Shown here piece after piece: positions 7,843 to 15,348 of a stretch of 23,939 bases of DNA. The notes below the pieces were generated by a model that worked only from the letters and a program-made list of their open reading frames with translations, made no database searches and was not told the DNA's origin. Location: NCBI GenBank assembly GCA_009392095.1, contig VFHF01000174.1, positions 1-23,939 on the forward strand, written 5' to 3'. The translations under genes and the position numbers were made by a program. Source of the stretch: SAR202 cluster bacterium. Its GTDB lineage: Bacteria; Chloroflexota; Dehalococcoidia; Lucifugimonadales; UBA3495. How positions within the stretch are numbered: the stretch's first letter is position 1; each line of letters starts with the position of its first letter.

Positions 7843-9141
7843 GTGAAAGTATTGATCGTTGGCTCCGGAGGCCGGGAGCACTCTTTGGCATGGCGCATCA
7901 GCCAGAGCTCCAACCTGACTCGTCTCTGGGTTGCCGCGGGCAACGCAGGGACCGCCGCTCTAGGGGAGAACCTCAGTATTCGTTCAAACGACGTTGACGG
8001 ATTAGTAGAGGCTGCCCAAAAGACCAAAACCGATTTGGTCATCGTGGGGCCGGAAGCGCCATTGGCGCTGGGATTGGTCGACCGGCTGGCCGATTTAGGA
8101 ATATCTGTCTTCGGCCCATCTCGAGCCGCCGCTCAGATCGAAGCTAGCAAAGGCTTCGCCTTGGACCTGATGAAAGAAACCGGCGTCCCTTGTCCGGAAT
8201 TCCATATCTTCACCGACCAAACCAGCGCCCTCGATCACCTGAAATCCCACCAAGGCCCGGTGGTTGTGAAAGCCGACGGCCTGGCCGCCGGCAAGGGAGT
8301 CCTGCTCTGTCAAAACTCGGAGCAAGGGGCCGCTGCGGTCAGAGAATGCATGTCCGCTCGGGCCTTCGGCGAGGCCGGGGACACGGTAGTGCTAGAGGAG
8401 TATCTGAGCGGGCCGGAGGTCAGCGTTTTTGCCTTCTGCGACGGCGAGAACCTATCTCCGCTGGTCGCCGCCTGCGACTACAAGCGGCTCGAAGACGGCA
8501 ACCACGGCCCCAACACCGGTGGCATGGGCAGTTTCGCTCAGCCTGATTTCTGGAATGCAGAGTTGGCCGCCCAAGTAGAACAGACCATCATGCGGCCGGT
8601 GCTCCAGGCCATGGCCGAACGCGGTTCTCCTTATAAGGGTGTGTTGTACGCCGGACTGATGCTGACCGGCGCTGGATTCAAAGTACTGGAATTCAACTGC
8701 CGGCTGGGCGACCCAGAAACCCAGGTGGTGATGCCCTTGTTGGTCTCGGACCCGCTGGAACTGATGCTCGCCTGCGCTCAGGGCGACCTCGGTCAGACTC
8801 AAGTTCAGTGGGAGACCAAGAGCTACGTGGGCGTAGTCATGGTTTCGGGCGGCTATCCCAACCAATACGAGACCGGTTTTGAGATATCTGGTTTGGATAC
8901 AGACACCCCTGAGGACACCATGGTCTTCCACTCCGGAACGCAGTTGGGGGACGGAGGAGCTTCCGGCCTGCCCGTCACTGCTGGAGGCCGGGTTCTGACC
9001 GTGGTCGGCGGCGGGAACAGCATCGAGTCGGCCAGAGAGCGTGCCTATGGCAGACTGAAACAGATCAGCTTCAAAAACGCCCGGTGGCGCCGGGATATCG
9101 GCGCGGTGGCAAACCAAGGCGCTGCCCAGGCAGCGGGCTAA
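7843..9141 (+). CDS. purD: phosphoribosylamine-glycine ligase (GAR synthetase)
   Basis: Joins 5-phosphoribosylamine and glycine with ATP, step 2 of de novo purine synthesis. The 432 residues match the usual monofunctional length. The start is GTG, giving MKVLIVGSGGREHSLAWR, the standard PurD N-terminus, though the ribosome site is weak. Then GNAGTA, GPSRAAAQIEASKGFALDLM, the ATP-grasp segment VVKADGLAAGKGVLLC, TGGMGSFAQP and LEFNCRLGDPETQVVMPLL (family consensus EFNxRFGDPETQ; Cys and Leu here are mild variants) and a C-terminal VTAGGRVLTVVGGG domain. It lies between guaA and an uncharacterised gene that begins four bases after the purD stop. Confidence 0.96.
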   Translation: MKVLIVGSGGREHSLAWRISQSSNLTRLWVAAGNAGTAALGENLSIRSNDVDGLVEAAQKTKTDLVIVGPEAPLALGLVDRLADLGISVFGPSRAAAQIEASKGFALDLMKETGVPCPEFHIFTDQTSALDHLKSHQGPVVVKADGLAAGKGVLLCQNSEQGAAAVRECMSARAFGEAGDTVVLEEYLSGPEVSVFAFCDGENLSPLVAACDYKRLEDGNHGPNTGGMGSFAQPDFWNAELAAQVEQTIMRPVLQAMAERGSPYKGVLYAGLMLTGAGFKVLEFNCRLGDPETQVVMPLLVSDPLELMLACAQGDLGQTQVQWETKSYVGVVMVSGGYPNQYETGFEISGLDTDTPEDTMVFHSGTQLGDGGASGLPVTAGGRVLTVVGGGNSIESARERAYGRLKQISFKNARWRRDIGAVANQGAAQAAG

Positions 9142-9145
9142 GCCG

Positions 9146-9754
9146 ATGCAGCAAGTCCAAGAATTATTCGTGCTGTCCGAAGACGACCAACGCAACCAGA
9201 CCTACCGCGGAAAAAAATGGTTGCGGTCGGGCGAGTTCCGGCAATGGTTACAAGAGGATACGCTGCCGAACTTGGAGATGGAGCAAGCATTTGACCTTTA
9301 CAGGGCTTCCGGCGGCCGCGACACTGCCCGTTTCAAGACCAATACCATTGAGGACATCCGGGACGGCCTGGATTTTCTGCTCTATGATAATATCAAGTTG
9401 GAAGGCCGATTCGACGAGTGCGCCGCGCCTGACGGAGCTTATCGGATGGAGGGCACAGGCAAGGAGTTCCCATCCTATCTTCTGTGCTTGAGCAACCCAG
9501 CTCTTTTCGCCGTTTGGAACGCCAACGCCGAGGCGTTACTTAAGCAAGCAAGTCTTCTTCCGGCCGGCATCAAACGCGGTCCCATAGGCATCCGTTACCT
9601 CGACATGCTTGAGGCCTTGAACCAAGTACGTGCCCGGTCTGGGCTCCGCGACTTCCGGGAGATCGACGAACTGGCCTACCAGGCATCCCGGGCAAAGGCG
9701 TCGGCTAAAATCACGCGAAACTCTCCAGGGGGAAAGTCCAATGACTTGGCGTGA
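9146..9754 (+). CDS. uncharacterised protein in the purine operon
   Basis: I do not recognise a named family. The protein has 202 residues, mostly charged and helical, with no signal peptide or membrane segment, so it is probably cytosolic. Residues 95-130 are the most distinctive: PDGAYRMEGTGKEF (GTGK at 103-106, not a standard P-loop), then YLLCLSNPALFAVWN. The pattern of a glycine turn followed by a helix and an NPxxFxVWN segment is reminiscent, from memory only, of helical DNA-related domains that read G-x-G-K-x-F then P-x-x-Y-x-I-W-N; this is unverified. ATG follows the purD stop by four bases and its 3' end overlaps the next gene by 14 bases, so it is firmly part of the operon. Confidence 0.75.
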   Translation: MQQVQELFVLSEDDQRNQTYRGKKWLRSGEFRQWLQEDTLPNLEMEQAFDLYRASGGRDTARFKTNTIEDIRDGLDFLLYDNIKLEGRFDECAAPDGAYRMEGTGKEFPSYLLCLSNPALFAVWNANAEALLKQASLLPAGIKRGPIGIRYLDMLEALNQVRARSGLRDFREIDELAYQASRAKASAKITRNSPGGKSNDLA

Positions 9755-10214
9755 CACATTGGAAGGTTTGAAACAGGAACTCACCGAAGTCCGAACCCAG
9801 CGGCAGCGTCGGGTGGAAGAAGAAGACGCCGGCCTCCAGAAAGAGCGGGATGACCTATCCCGCATGGCCAAGGACCTGGGCGTGGATGAGCTGCTTGCCG
9901 AGATGAACGCCACGTTGCTGGACGGTAAAGGCGAGATCCAGACCATCATTGGCTGGGAGTCCGACGATGGTGATCCCGATCTGGAAGGCGTGATCAGCAT
10001 GAATGGCGACGAACCCGACGATGACGACGAGGATACCGACGTCATCACCACTATTCTGTCCTGGGAAGAGGGCGGTGAGATGGAGATTGCCGTTGATCTG
10101 GGTCTTTCGGATGAAGGGATTTACTTGCAGATAAATGAGATTGAGATCAGACCGGAGCGAGATGCCCTGGAGCAGGGCCTGATCGTAGCTTTCCGGGACG
10201 AACTGGACCTATGA
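9741..10214 (+). CDS. uncharacterised acidic protein with N-terminal coiled coil
   Basis: A 157-residue protein with no family I can name. Residues 1-60 are rich in Glu, Arg, Lys and Leu and look like a coiled coil (LEGLKQELTEVRTQRQRRVEEE and onward). The middle is extremely acidic, with an eleven-residue stretch DEPDDDDEDTD near 90-100. The C-terminal part (TTILSWEEGGEMEIAVDLGLSDEGIYLQINEIEI) alternates like beta strands. The frame stays open to 9630, but the ATG at 9741 has AGGGGG eight bases upstream and is chosen. It overlaps the preceding gene by 14 bases, which suggests coupled production and perhaps a functional pair. A ~100-base spacer without visible signals follows before purE. Confidence 0.75.
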   Translation: MTWRDTLEGLKQELTEVRTQRQRRVEEEDAGLQKERDDLSRMAKDLGVDELLAEMNATLLDGKGEIQTIIGWESDDGDPDLEGVISMNGDEPDDDDEDTDVITTILSWEEGGEMEIAVDLGLSDEGIYLQINEIEIRPERDALEQGLIVAFRDELDL

Positions 10215-10318
10215 AAATTTGGATATTCAGACCAGAAATAGAATGGCAGAAGACCGGGAAATCGGGCCCGCCAAGGAAGGGTCCGGAGTCGTCGGTTGAG
10301 CGTAGATAGTAGGTTGTT

Positions 10319-10777
10319 TTGCCGCTTGTAGGTGTTATCATGGAAAGTGCCTCGGATGAGCCGGTGGTGAAGGATACGATCAAGACTCTGGAAGAGATGG
10401 GCATCGACTACGAAGCCCGTGTTATGTCGGCCCACCGGACCCCTGAACGAGTACATGAATACGCCCAGACTGCCCGGGAAAGGGGCATCGAAGTGATCAT
10501 CGCCGCCGCCGGTGGTTCGGCGGCCTTGGGGGGAGCTCTGGCCTCCATGACAACTCTGCCGGTTATCGGCATCCCGCTAGCATCCAGCGAGTTGAAAGGC
10601 ATTGACGCTCTGATGGCCACGGCCCAGATGCCGCCGGGCATCCCCGTGGGGTGCATGGCCGTTGGGAGTTGGGGCGCCAGGAACGCTGCATACTACGCCG
10701 CCCAGATCCTGGGCTTGAAGTACGAAAAGATAAGGCAGGCATATGACGACTACCGGCAGGGACTCCGCGATCGCTAG
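10319..10777 (+). CDS. purE: 5-(carboxyamino)imidazole ribonucleotide mutase
   Basis: Class I PurE converts N5-CAIR to CAIR. The 152 residues fit the family. MSAHRTPERV (around 39-48) carries the catalytic-type His, and PVIGIPLASSELKGIDALMATAQMPPGIPVG plus GSWGARNAAYYAAQIL match the conserved C-terminal half. Two usual motifs deviate: VIMGSxSDW reads VIMESASDEP, and AGGAAHLPG reads AGGSAALGG, losing the His. The start is TTG at 10319; in-frame stops lie just upstream and the ribosome site is weak. No purK, which makes N5-CAIR for class I enzymes, is in the window; it may be elsewhere or the enzyme may use CO2 directly. The 3' end overlaps the next gene by 35 bases. Confidence 0.9.
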   Translation: MPLVGVIMESASDEPVVKDTIKTLEEMGIDYEARVMSAHRTPERVHEYAQTARERGIEVIIAAAGGSAALGGALASMTTLPVIGIPLASSELKGIDALMATAQMPPGIPVGCMAVGSWGARNAAYYAAQILGLKYEKIRQAYDDYRQGLRDR

Positions 10778-11462
10778 AACGCGTCCCGCTGTCCTCACCG
10801 ATTTCGACGACACCGCCGCCGCCCAGAACGTGGCGGAGTTGCTACTAAATCAGTTCGGCGATCCAAGCTGGAAAGACGTGCGTCAGCGTTTCCGCGACGG
10901 CCACATGAGCCTGAAGGAGTACCAAGAGATCACCTTCAGAAACATCCAGGCTGACCGCGCTACCATGCAGTCCTACGTTAAGGACCACGCCAATCTTCGG
11001 CCGTTTTTCCGGGAGTTGTGGAGCTTCTGCCAGACCAATGATATCCCCATGGCGGTGGTCAGCCAGGGTCTGGATTTCTACATAGAAGCCGCGTTGGAGC
11101 GAGAGGGCCTTAACCGGGTGCCGGTCTACGCCGTGAACACCGAGTTTCGCGGCGGCGAGATTTCGTATCACTACCGCCACACCTATCCGGGCAAAGAGGA
11201 CCAGGGAAATTCCAAGGGGTTCGTGGTGGAGTCGTTCCAAGAACGTGGTTGCTACGTATTCTTTGCCGGGGACGGCCATTCAGACTTGGAGGCAGCACGG
11301 GTTGCGGACGTGACATTTGCGCACCGGTCACTGGCGAAATTTTGCGATGAAGAGGGTATCGCCTACCGGCCCTTTGCGGATTTTAGCGAGGTGCTAGTGT
11401 CCGTAAGAGAATTTTCCAAGAACGGTCATGAGTCAACCAATGGGCGGCAGCCGACGGAGTGA
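10743..11462 (+). CDS. MtnX-like HAD-superfamily phosphatase
   Basis: A 239-residue HAD hydrolase of the phosphoserine-phosphatase/MtnX group. Motif I is DFDDT (Asp20 nucleophile, Asp22; most relatives have DFDGT), motif II VVSQGLDFYIEAAL (Ser107), motif III Lys158, motif IV GDGHSDLEAA (Asp177, Asp181). The tail AHRSLAKFCDEEGIAYRPFADFSEVL is characteristic of the MtnX type. MtnX itself removes phosphate from a methionine-salvage intermediate, but nothing here belongs to that pathway; relatives include phosphoserine phosphatases. The ATG overlaps purE by 35 bases and the gene ends 12 bases before purB, so it is embedded in the purine operon. The substrate is unknown; a phosphorylated purine intermediate or damaged metabolite is possible. 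Confidence 0.85.
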   Translation: MTTTGRDSAIARTRPAVLTDFDDTAAAQNVAELLLNQFGDPSWKDVRQRFRDGHMSLKEYQEITFRNIQADRATMQSYVKDHANLRPFFRELWSFCQTNDIPMAVVSQGLDFYIEAALEREGLNRVPVYAVNTEFRGGEISYHYRHTYPGKEDQGNSKGFVVESFQERGCYVFFAGDGHSDLEAARVADVTFAHRSLAKFCDEEGIAYRPFADFSEVLVSVREFSKNGHESTNGRQPTE

Positions 11463-11474
11463 GGAGGCGGAACT

Positions 11475-12812
11475 GTGATTGACCGGTATTCCAGGCCCGC
11501 CATGAAGCAGGTCTGGTCCGACGAAAATAAATACCTCAAATGGATGGCCGTGGAGCTGGCCGCCTGCGAGGCATGGGCAGCCGAAGGCGTTATCCCCCAA
11601 GAAGACATGGCCAAGCTGCGCGGCGCTGAGTATAACCACGGTCGCATGATCGAGCTTTTTGAGACTACCCGCCACGATGTAACGGCGTTCCTCAGCTCCA
11701 TAACTGAATCGATGGGACCGGAGGGCCGCTGGCTCCACCTCGGACTCACCTCCAACGATATGCTGGACACCGGCCTAAACCTGCAATTGGTTGAGGCTGG
11801 AGCCCTCTTGCAGACCGAGCTTGACCGGGCCATCGCCGCCTTGGCCGCCAAGGCCGTTGAACACAAAGACACCCTGGCCATGGGCCGCACCCACGGCGTC
11901 CACGCCGAACCGATGACCATCGGCTTGCGGTTCGCCCTCTGGTGGGACGAGATGGGGCGTCAAAAAGAACGGCTGACCGAAGCCATCGAGGGTCTGCGGG
12001 TGGGCATGGTCTCAGGCGCTGTCGGCACCCATGCCACCGTGCCGCCATCGGTGGAAGAAACGGTCTGCAGCGAACTCGGGCTTAAGGTGGCCAAGATAAC
12101 GAACCAGATCGTCCAACGAGACCGCCACGCCCATTTCATGACCACGCTGGCGCTGATCGGGGCTTCACTAGAGAAGTTCGCCACTGAGATTAGGGCGATG
12201 CAACGCACCGAGATCCACGAGTTGGAAGAGCCCTTCAGCGCAGGCCAGACCGGGTCGTCTTCCATGCCTCACAAACGCAATCCGGAGCTAGCAGAGCGTA
12301 TCTGCGGCTTGGCCCGGCTGATCCGAGGCAACTCGGTCACCGCCATGGAGAATGTGGCACTCTGGGGAGAGCGGGACATCAGCCACTCCTCGGCCGAACG
12401 CATAATCCTGCCTGATTCATGCCTGGCACTGGACTACATACTGAGCATATTTAACTACATCATCGAGGGTCTACGGGTATTCCCCGAGCGGATGATGGAG
12501 AACATTGAAAGTAGCCGGGGGCTGGTCTTCAGCCAGAGGGTCCTATTGGCTATGGTGGAGAAGGGGATGGCACGGGAAGACGCCTATCAGACCGTGCAGT
12601 CCAACGCGGGACGCAGTTGGGAAGAGAAGAAAGACTTCCGCGACCTGATACGGGCTGACAAAAAGACCGGAGAGTGTTTCTCAGCCTCTGAATTTGACGA
12701 ACTATTCGACTACGGGTACTACACTCGTTACGTTGATGAGACCTTCGCCCGGTTGGGGCTAATCAAACCAGCGAAGAGAAAGAAGCAGAATGCCGCGACA
12801 AGCGGCGACTGA
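11475..12812 (+). CDS. purB: adenylosuccinate lyase
   Basis: Cleaves SAICAR to AICAR and adenylosuccinate to AMP, each releasing fumarate. At 445 residues it matches the bacterial short form. LTSNDMLDTGLNLQL (around 91-105), MGRTHGVHAEP with His140, and the family signature SSSMPHKRNP at 261-270 with the mobile catalytic serine loop are intact. The start is GTG, with GGAGG seven bases upstream, a clear ribosome site. It follows the MtnX-like gene by 12 bases and precedes purC by 54. The N-terminus (MIDRYSRPAMKQVWSDENKYLKW) is typical of the family and supports the chosen start. Confidence 0.97.
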   Translation: MIDRYSRPAMKQVWSDENKYLKWMAVELAACEAWAAEGVIPQEDMAKLRGAEYNHGRMIELFETTRHDVTAFLSSITESMGPEGRWLHLGLTSNDMLDTGLNLQLVEAGALLQTELDRAIAALAAKAVEHKDTLAMGRTHGVHAEPMTIGLRFALWWDEMGRQKERLTEAIEGLRVGMVSGAVGTHATVPPSVEETVCSELGLKVAKITNQIVQRDRHAHFMTTLALIGASLEKFATEIRAMQRTEIHELEEPFSAGQTGSSSMPHKRNPELAERICGLARLIRGNSVTAMENVALWGERDISHSSAERIILPDSCLALDYILSIFNYIIEGLRVFPERMMENIESSRGLVFSQRVLLAMVEKGMAREDAYQTVQSNAGRSWEEKKDFRDLIRADKKTGECFSASEFDELFDYGYYTRYVDETFARLGLIKPAKRKKQNAATSGD

Positions 12813-12866
12813 TCGCCATGGAACGAAAACGACTGCCCGTGTCGGTCGCGTGAGGAAAGACGTGAC

Positions 12867-13763
12867 ATGATAATAGAAACTCAAATGCCCGACATTTCCC
12901 ATCGCGGCAAGGTTCGGGATACCTATGGCTTAGGCGGCGGACACCTGCTAATGGTCGCTACCGACCGTATCTCCGCTTTCGACGTGGTATTGCCGACGGG
13001 CATAACCGATAAGGGCCTTGTGCTGAACCGTATCTCTGCCTTCTGGTTCGAGCGCACCAAAAACATCGTGCCCAACCACTTCATCTGCCTGGCTGACTCT
13101 CCCGAGGCCGCCCAGTACCTGGAGGGCAGCAGCGTCGCCGGGGCCGTCTCGGACGAAGTTGCCCGGCAGGCCATGGTGGTTAAACGGGCCGAGCGCCTGG
13201 ACCTCGAGTGCATCGTCCGCGGCTATATCACCGGCTCGGCATGGTCGGAATACCGGCGTCAGGGCACCGTATCAGGCATGGATGTCGGTAAAGGTCTTGT
13301 GGAAGGCCAGGCTTTTTCAGAGCCGCTGTTCACCCCCACAACCAAGGCGGAAGAGGGCCACGACGAGAACATGTCAAAACAAGAGGTCTTGGATATGGTT
13401 GGGGCCGATATGGCCCGACAGCTTGAAGAGAAGAGCAAGGCAGTCTTCAAATGGGCCCATGACTACGCCAGAGAGCGGGACATCATCTTGGCCGACACCA
13501 AGATGGAGTTTGGAATCATCGACGGCAAGCTGACTCTGATCGATGAGCTACTGACGCCCGATTCTAGCCGGTTCTGGGACACCACCGGTTACGCGCCGGG
13601 CAAGTCGCAGCCCAATTTCGACAAACAATTCGTGCGTGACTGGCTGGACGCCCAGGGGTGGGACCACGAGCCGCCGGCGCCGGTCCTACCTAGCGACGTG
13701 GTGGCAAAAACGACCGAGCGCTACATGGAAGCGTATTACAAGCTGACCGGGACACGGCTCTAG
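12867..13763 (+). CDS. purC: phosphoribosylaminoimidazole-succinocarboxamide synthase (SAICAR synthetase)
   Basis: Condenses CAIR with aspartate using ATP to give SAICAR, the substrate of the neighbouring PurB. The 298 residues are the longer, yeast-like form rather than the ~240-residue E. coli form. Motifs: GKVRDTYGLGGGHLLMVATDRISAFDVVLP near the N-terminus, LECIVRGYITGSAWSEYRRQGTVSG, FTPTTKAEEGHDENMS, ILADTKMEFG and LIDELLTPDSSRFWDTTGY, which include the ATP, CAIR and aspartate binding residues. ATG start with GAGGA about ten bases upstream. A 64-base spacer leads to the DUF3105 gene. Confidence 0.96.
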   Translation: MIIETQMPDISHRGKVRDTYGLGGGHLLMVATDRISAFDVVLPTGITDKGLVLNRISAFWFERTKNIVPNHFICLADSPEAAQYLEGSSVAGAVSDEVARQAMVVKRAERLDLECIVRGYITGSAWSEYRRQGTVSGMDVGKGLVEGQAFSEPLFTPTTKAEEGHDENMSKQEVLDMVGADMARQLEEKSKAVFKWAHDYARERDIILADTKMEFGIIDGKLTLIDELLTPDSSRFWDTTGYAPGKSQPNFDKQFVRDWLDAQGWDHEPPAPVLPSDVVAKTTERYMEAYYKLTGTRL

Positions 13764-13827
13764 AAACTAGCGCTGCTGACCCACAAAAGAATCATCAGGA
13801 CCCAGTCCCAAATCGGAGGATCACGAA

Positions 13828-14460
13828 TTGCCTGTTTCAAGACGCCGCCGCGGTAGGGCTGCCACTAGATCAGCGCGGTCCGGCAACCTGCCCATAACCA
13901 ACCGGCGGAAGAAGACAAACAAGTTCTACCTAGCGGCCTCCCTGGTGATCGCCGTTCTGGTCATCGCCAGCTTCGCTTTCGCCAGTTTCAGCGGTGGTCG
14001 CAGCAGCACCCAAATTGGAAGCGCCCAATCGTACGTTGATGGAGTGGGAACCGAGGTCCCGATCCTCACCGCCGACCACATAGCCGAAGGGAGTTTAGCC
14101 ACCTACAACAGCCAGCCTCCTACTTCCGGAGACCACTGGATAACACCCGCCGTATGCGGGTTCTATGAAGAGGGTTTGCCTGATGAACGGGTGGTCCACA
14201 ACATGGAGCACGGCAATATCGTAGTGAGTTACAATTTACCGCTGGAGTCCGATGTCGCGGCCCTTCGCGACGCAATCGGCAGCATCGGCTTAGCCAATGT
14301 TTGGGGTGTCACCCGCGCCTACGAAGGGATACCCACAGGGCAGATCGGCCTCAGCGCTTGGGGCGTTGTCGACACCTTTATGGGAGTCGACCGGGACCGG
14401 ATCGAACGGTTCTTCGAGGCCTATTCCGGCGCCCTCGGACCGGAGCTAGTCCCATGTTAA
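13828..14460 (+). CDS. membrane-anchored DUF3105 protein
   Basis: A 210-residue protein with a basic cytosolic tail (RRRRGR, NRRKKTNK), one transmembrane helix at about 33-55 and an extracytoplasmic domain of the DUF3105 type. The family hallmark is visible: TYNSQPPTSGDHW (92-104), CGFYEEGLPDERVVHNMEHGNIVVSYN (110-136). His103, His124, Met126 and His128 are suitably placed to bind a metal such as copper, though that role is inference; Cys110 and the terminal Cys210 could form a disulphide. The start is TTG with GGAGG eight bases upstream. Its function is unknown; location between purC and purS probably reflects co-transcription rather than a role in purine synthesis. Confidence 0.85.
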   Translation: MPVSRRRRGRAATRSARSGNLPITNRRKKTNKFYLAASLVIAVLVIASFAFASFSGGRSSTQIGSAQSYVDGVGTEVPILTADHIAEGSLATYNSQPPTSGDHWITPAVCGFYEEGLPDERVVHNMEHGNIVVSYNLPLESDVAALRDAIGSIGLANVWGVTRAYEGIPTGQIGLSAWGVVDTFMGVDRDRIERFFEAYSGALGPELVPC

Positions 14461-14486
14461 GCAGTGCTTGGGAGTTCCTTTAGCCG

Positions 14487-14744
14487 ATGTACCAAGCCCG
14501 TATCTACATTACCCTTAAGACCACGGTGAACGACCCTCAGGGCGTCACTGTGCTGTCCAGCCTCCATCGCCTCGGCTTCAAAAACGCTGGCGACGTGAGG
14601 GTAGGCAAATACCTGCTGGTCAATGTCGACGAGACCGACCGCGCCAAAGCCGAGAGTTCCGTGACCGAGATGTGCCATAAGCTGCTGGCCAACCCAGTCA
14701 TCGAAGAATTTCGGTTCGAACTGGAGGAGACTACCGCTCCCTAG
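14487..14744 (+). CDS. purS: phosphoribosylformylglycinamidine synthase subunit PurS
   Basis: PurS is the small bridging subunit of the three-part FGAM synthase (PurL-PurQ-PurS), which channels ammonia from the glutaminase PurQ to PurL. The 85 residues are typical: YQARIYITLKTTVNDPQG, then LHRLGFKNAGDVRVGKYLLVNVDE, and MCHKLLANPVIEEFRFELEE, with the conserved LLANPVIE signature. It lies 26 bases after the DUF3105 gene. purQ and purL, which usually accompany it, are absent; instead a broken propeller gene and a rearrangement junction follow. The ribosome site is weak, so translation may depend on the upstream gene. Confidence 0.93.
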   Translation: MYQARIYITLKTTVNDPQGVTVLSSLHRLGFKNAGDVRVGKYLLVNVDETDRAKAESSVTEMCHKLLANPVIEEFRFELEETTAP

Positions 14745-14766
14745 TTCCGGGCGTACCCGCGTTTGA

Positions 14767-15063
14767 TTGGAGAGGAATCCGCTAGGACCACTGCTAGCAA
14801 CGGTATCTACCGGGCTGCCGGCAGACCCTTTGGTGGCCGGCATCGTGATTCACCTGAACGACCCTGAAGTGATTTACACCGGGACCCAGGATGGCCTCTA
14901 CCGCAGCGCCAACCGGGGCAACAGTTGGGAACGGCTGACCTACCCGAAGACTGGCGCTTCGCCATGGACCTTCATGTTCCGGCCCGGAGACCCGAGCCTT
15001 ATGTACCTGGGCACCGCTCTCGGAGAGATCTACCGTAGCACCAACGGCGGCGCTCCTTCGTAA
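14767..15063 (+). pseudogene. N-terminal fragment of a BNR-like beta-propeller protein
   Basis: The frame reads STGLPADPLVAGIVIHLNDPEVIYTGTQDGLYRS, ANRGNSWERL and, 44 residues later, DPSLMYLGTALGEIYRSTNGG. These are two copies of a propeller blade pattern (DPxxxYxGT..G.YRSxNxGxSW), as in sialidase/YCF48/VPS10-like repeat proteins. Complete proteins of this type have six or more blades and about 330 residues; this one stops after 98, in the middle of a blade, at a junction with unrelated minus-strand sequence. A TTG at 14767 could start it, but there is no convincing ribosome site. Most likely a truncated gene left by recombination; expression of a short product cannot be excluded. Confidence 0.7.
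15046..15059. other. microhomology at a gene-fragment junction
   Basis: These 14 bases fit both neighbours: on the plus strand they encode the NGGA-type turn of the propeller blade, and on the minus strand the EGAPP of the ATPase fragment (CYEGxGAPP in relatives). Recognisable propeller sequence ends here from the left and recognisable ATPase sequence ends here from the right, so this is the likely breakpoint of an end-joining or short-homology recombination event. Confidence 0.5.
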
Positions 15064-15268
15064 CACCATCTACAGGGCAGCCTGGCGCCCTGTGCCTCAG
15101 CATAATGGGCCAGTTCGTAGGCGATGCGGGTCTTGCCGATGCCGGGCTCACCGGCCAATAACACAAGCTGGCCGCGGCCAGAAGCGACTTCGTCTCCCGA
15201 GAACGCCCCACGAATGCGCGGCCTTTCGGTTGCGCTGGCGGGGTGAGGTTAGACTGAGATTCGGTCAA
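15046..15268 (-). pseudogene. remnant of an AAA ATPase (MalT/adenylate-cyclase-associated type)
   Basis: Two minus-strand frames together give the start of a signal-transduction ATPase. The first reads PKGRAFVGRSRETKSLLAA (relatives: FVGREREMxxLxAAL). The second, shifted in frame, reads GRGQLVLLAGEPGIGKTRIAYELAHYAEAQGA with the Walker A motif GEPGIGKT at 15152-15129, then CYEGAPP. The segment normally joining these (about 8-10 residues) is missing, so there is a deletion with frameshift near 15205-15215, and everything after CYEGAPP is gone. Full-length proteins of this sort have ~1000 residues. It has no intact product and is a relic of a rearrangement. Confidence 0.75.
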
Positions 15269-15348
15269 GACCCCGTAACTTCCTCATCCGATCACTGTTC
15301 CGGTATTTTAGCTGACTTAGTGGGCCAGATTCTTGGATGTTAGAGGCC

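Noticed and set aside
10215..10318. Spacer before purE as a possible terminator or regulatory RNA
   Set aside because: No stem with T-run and no promoter-like pair seen; probably plain operon spacer.
14999..15268. 89-codon minus-strand frame as an intact small gene
   Set aside because: It changes from FVGR-type ATPase sequence to nonsense; the rest of the ATPase lies in another frame, so it is a relic.
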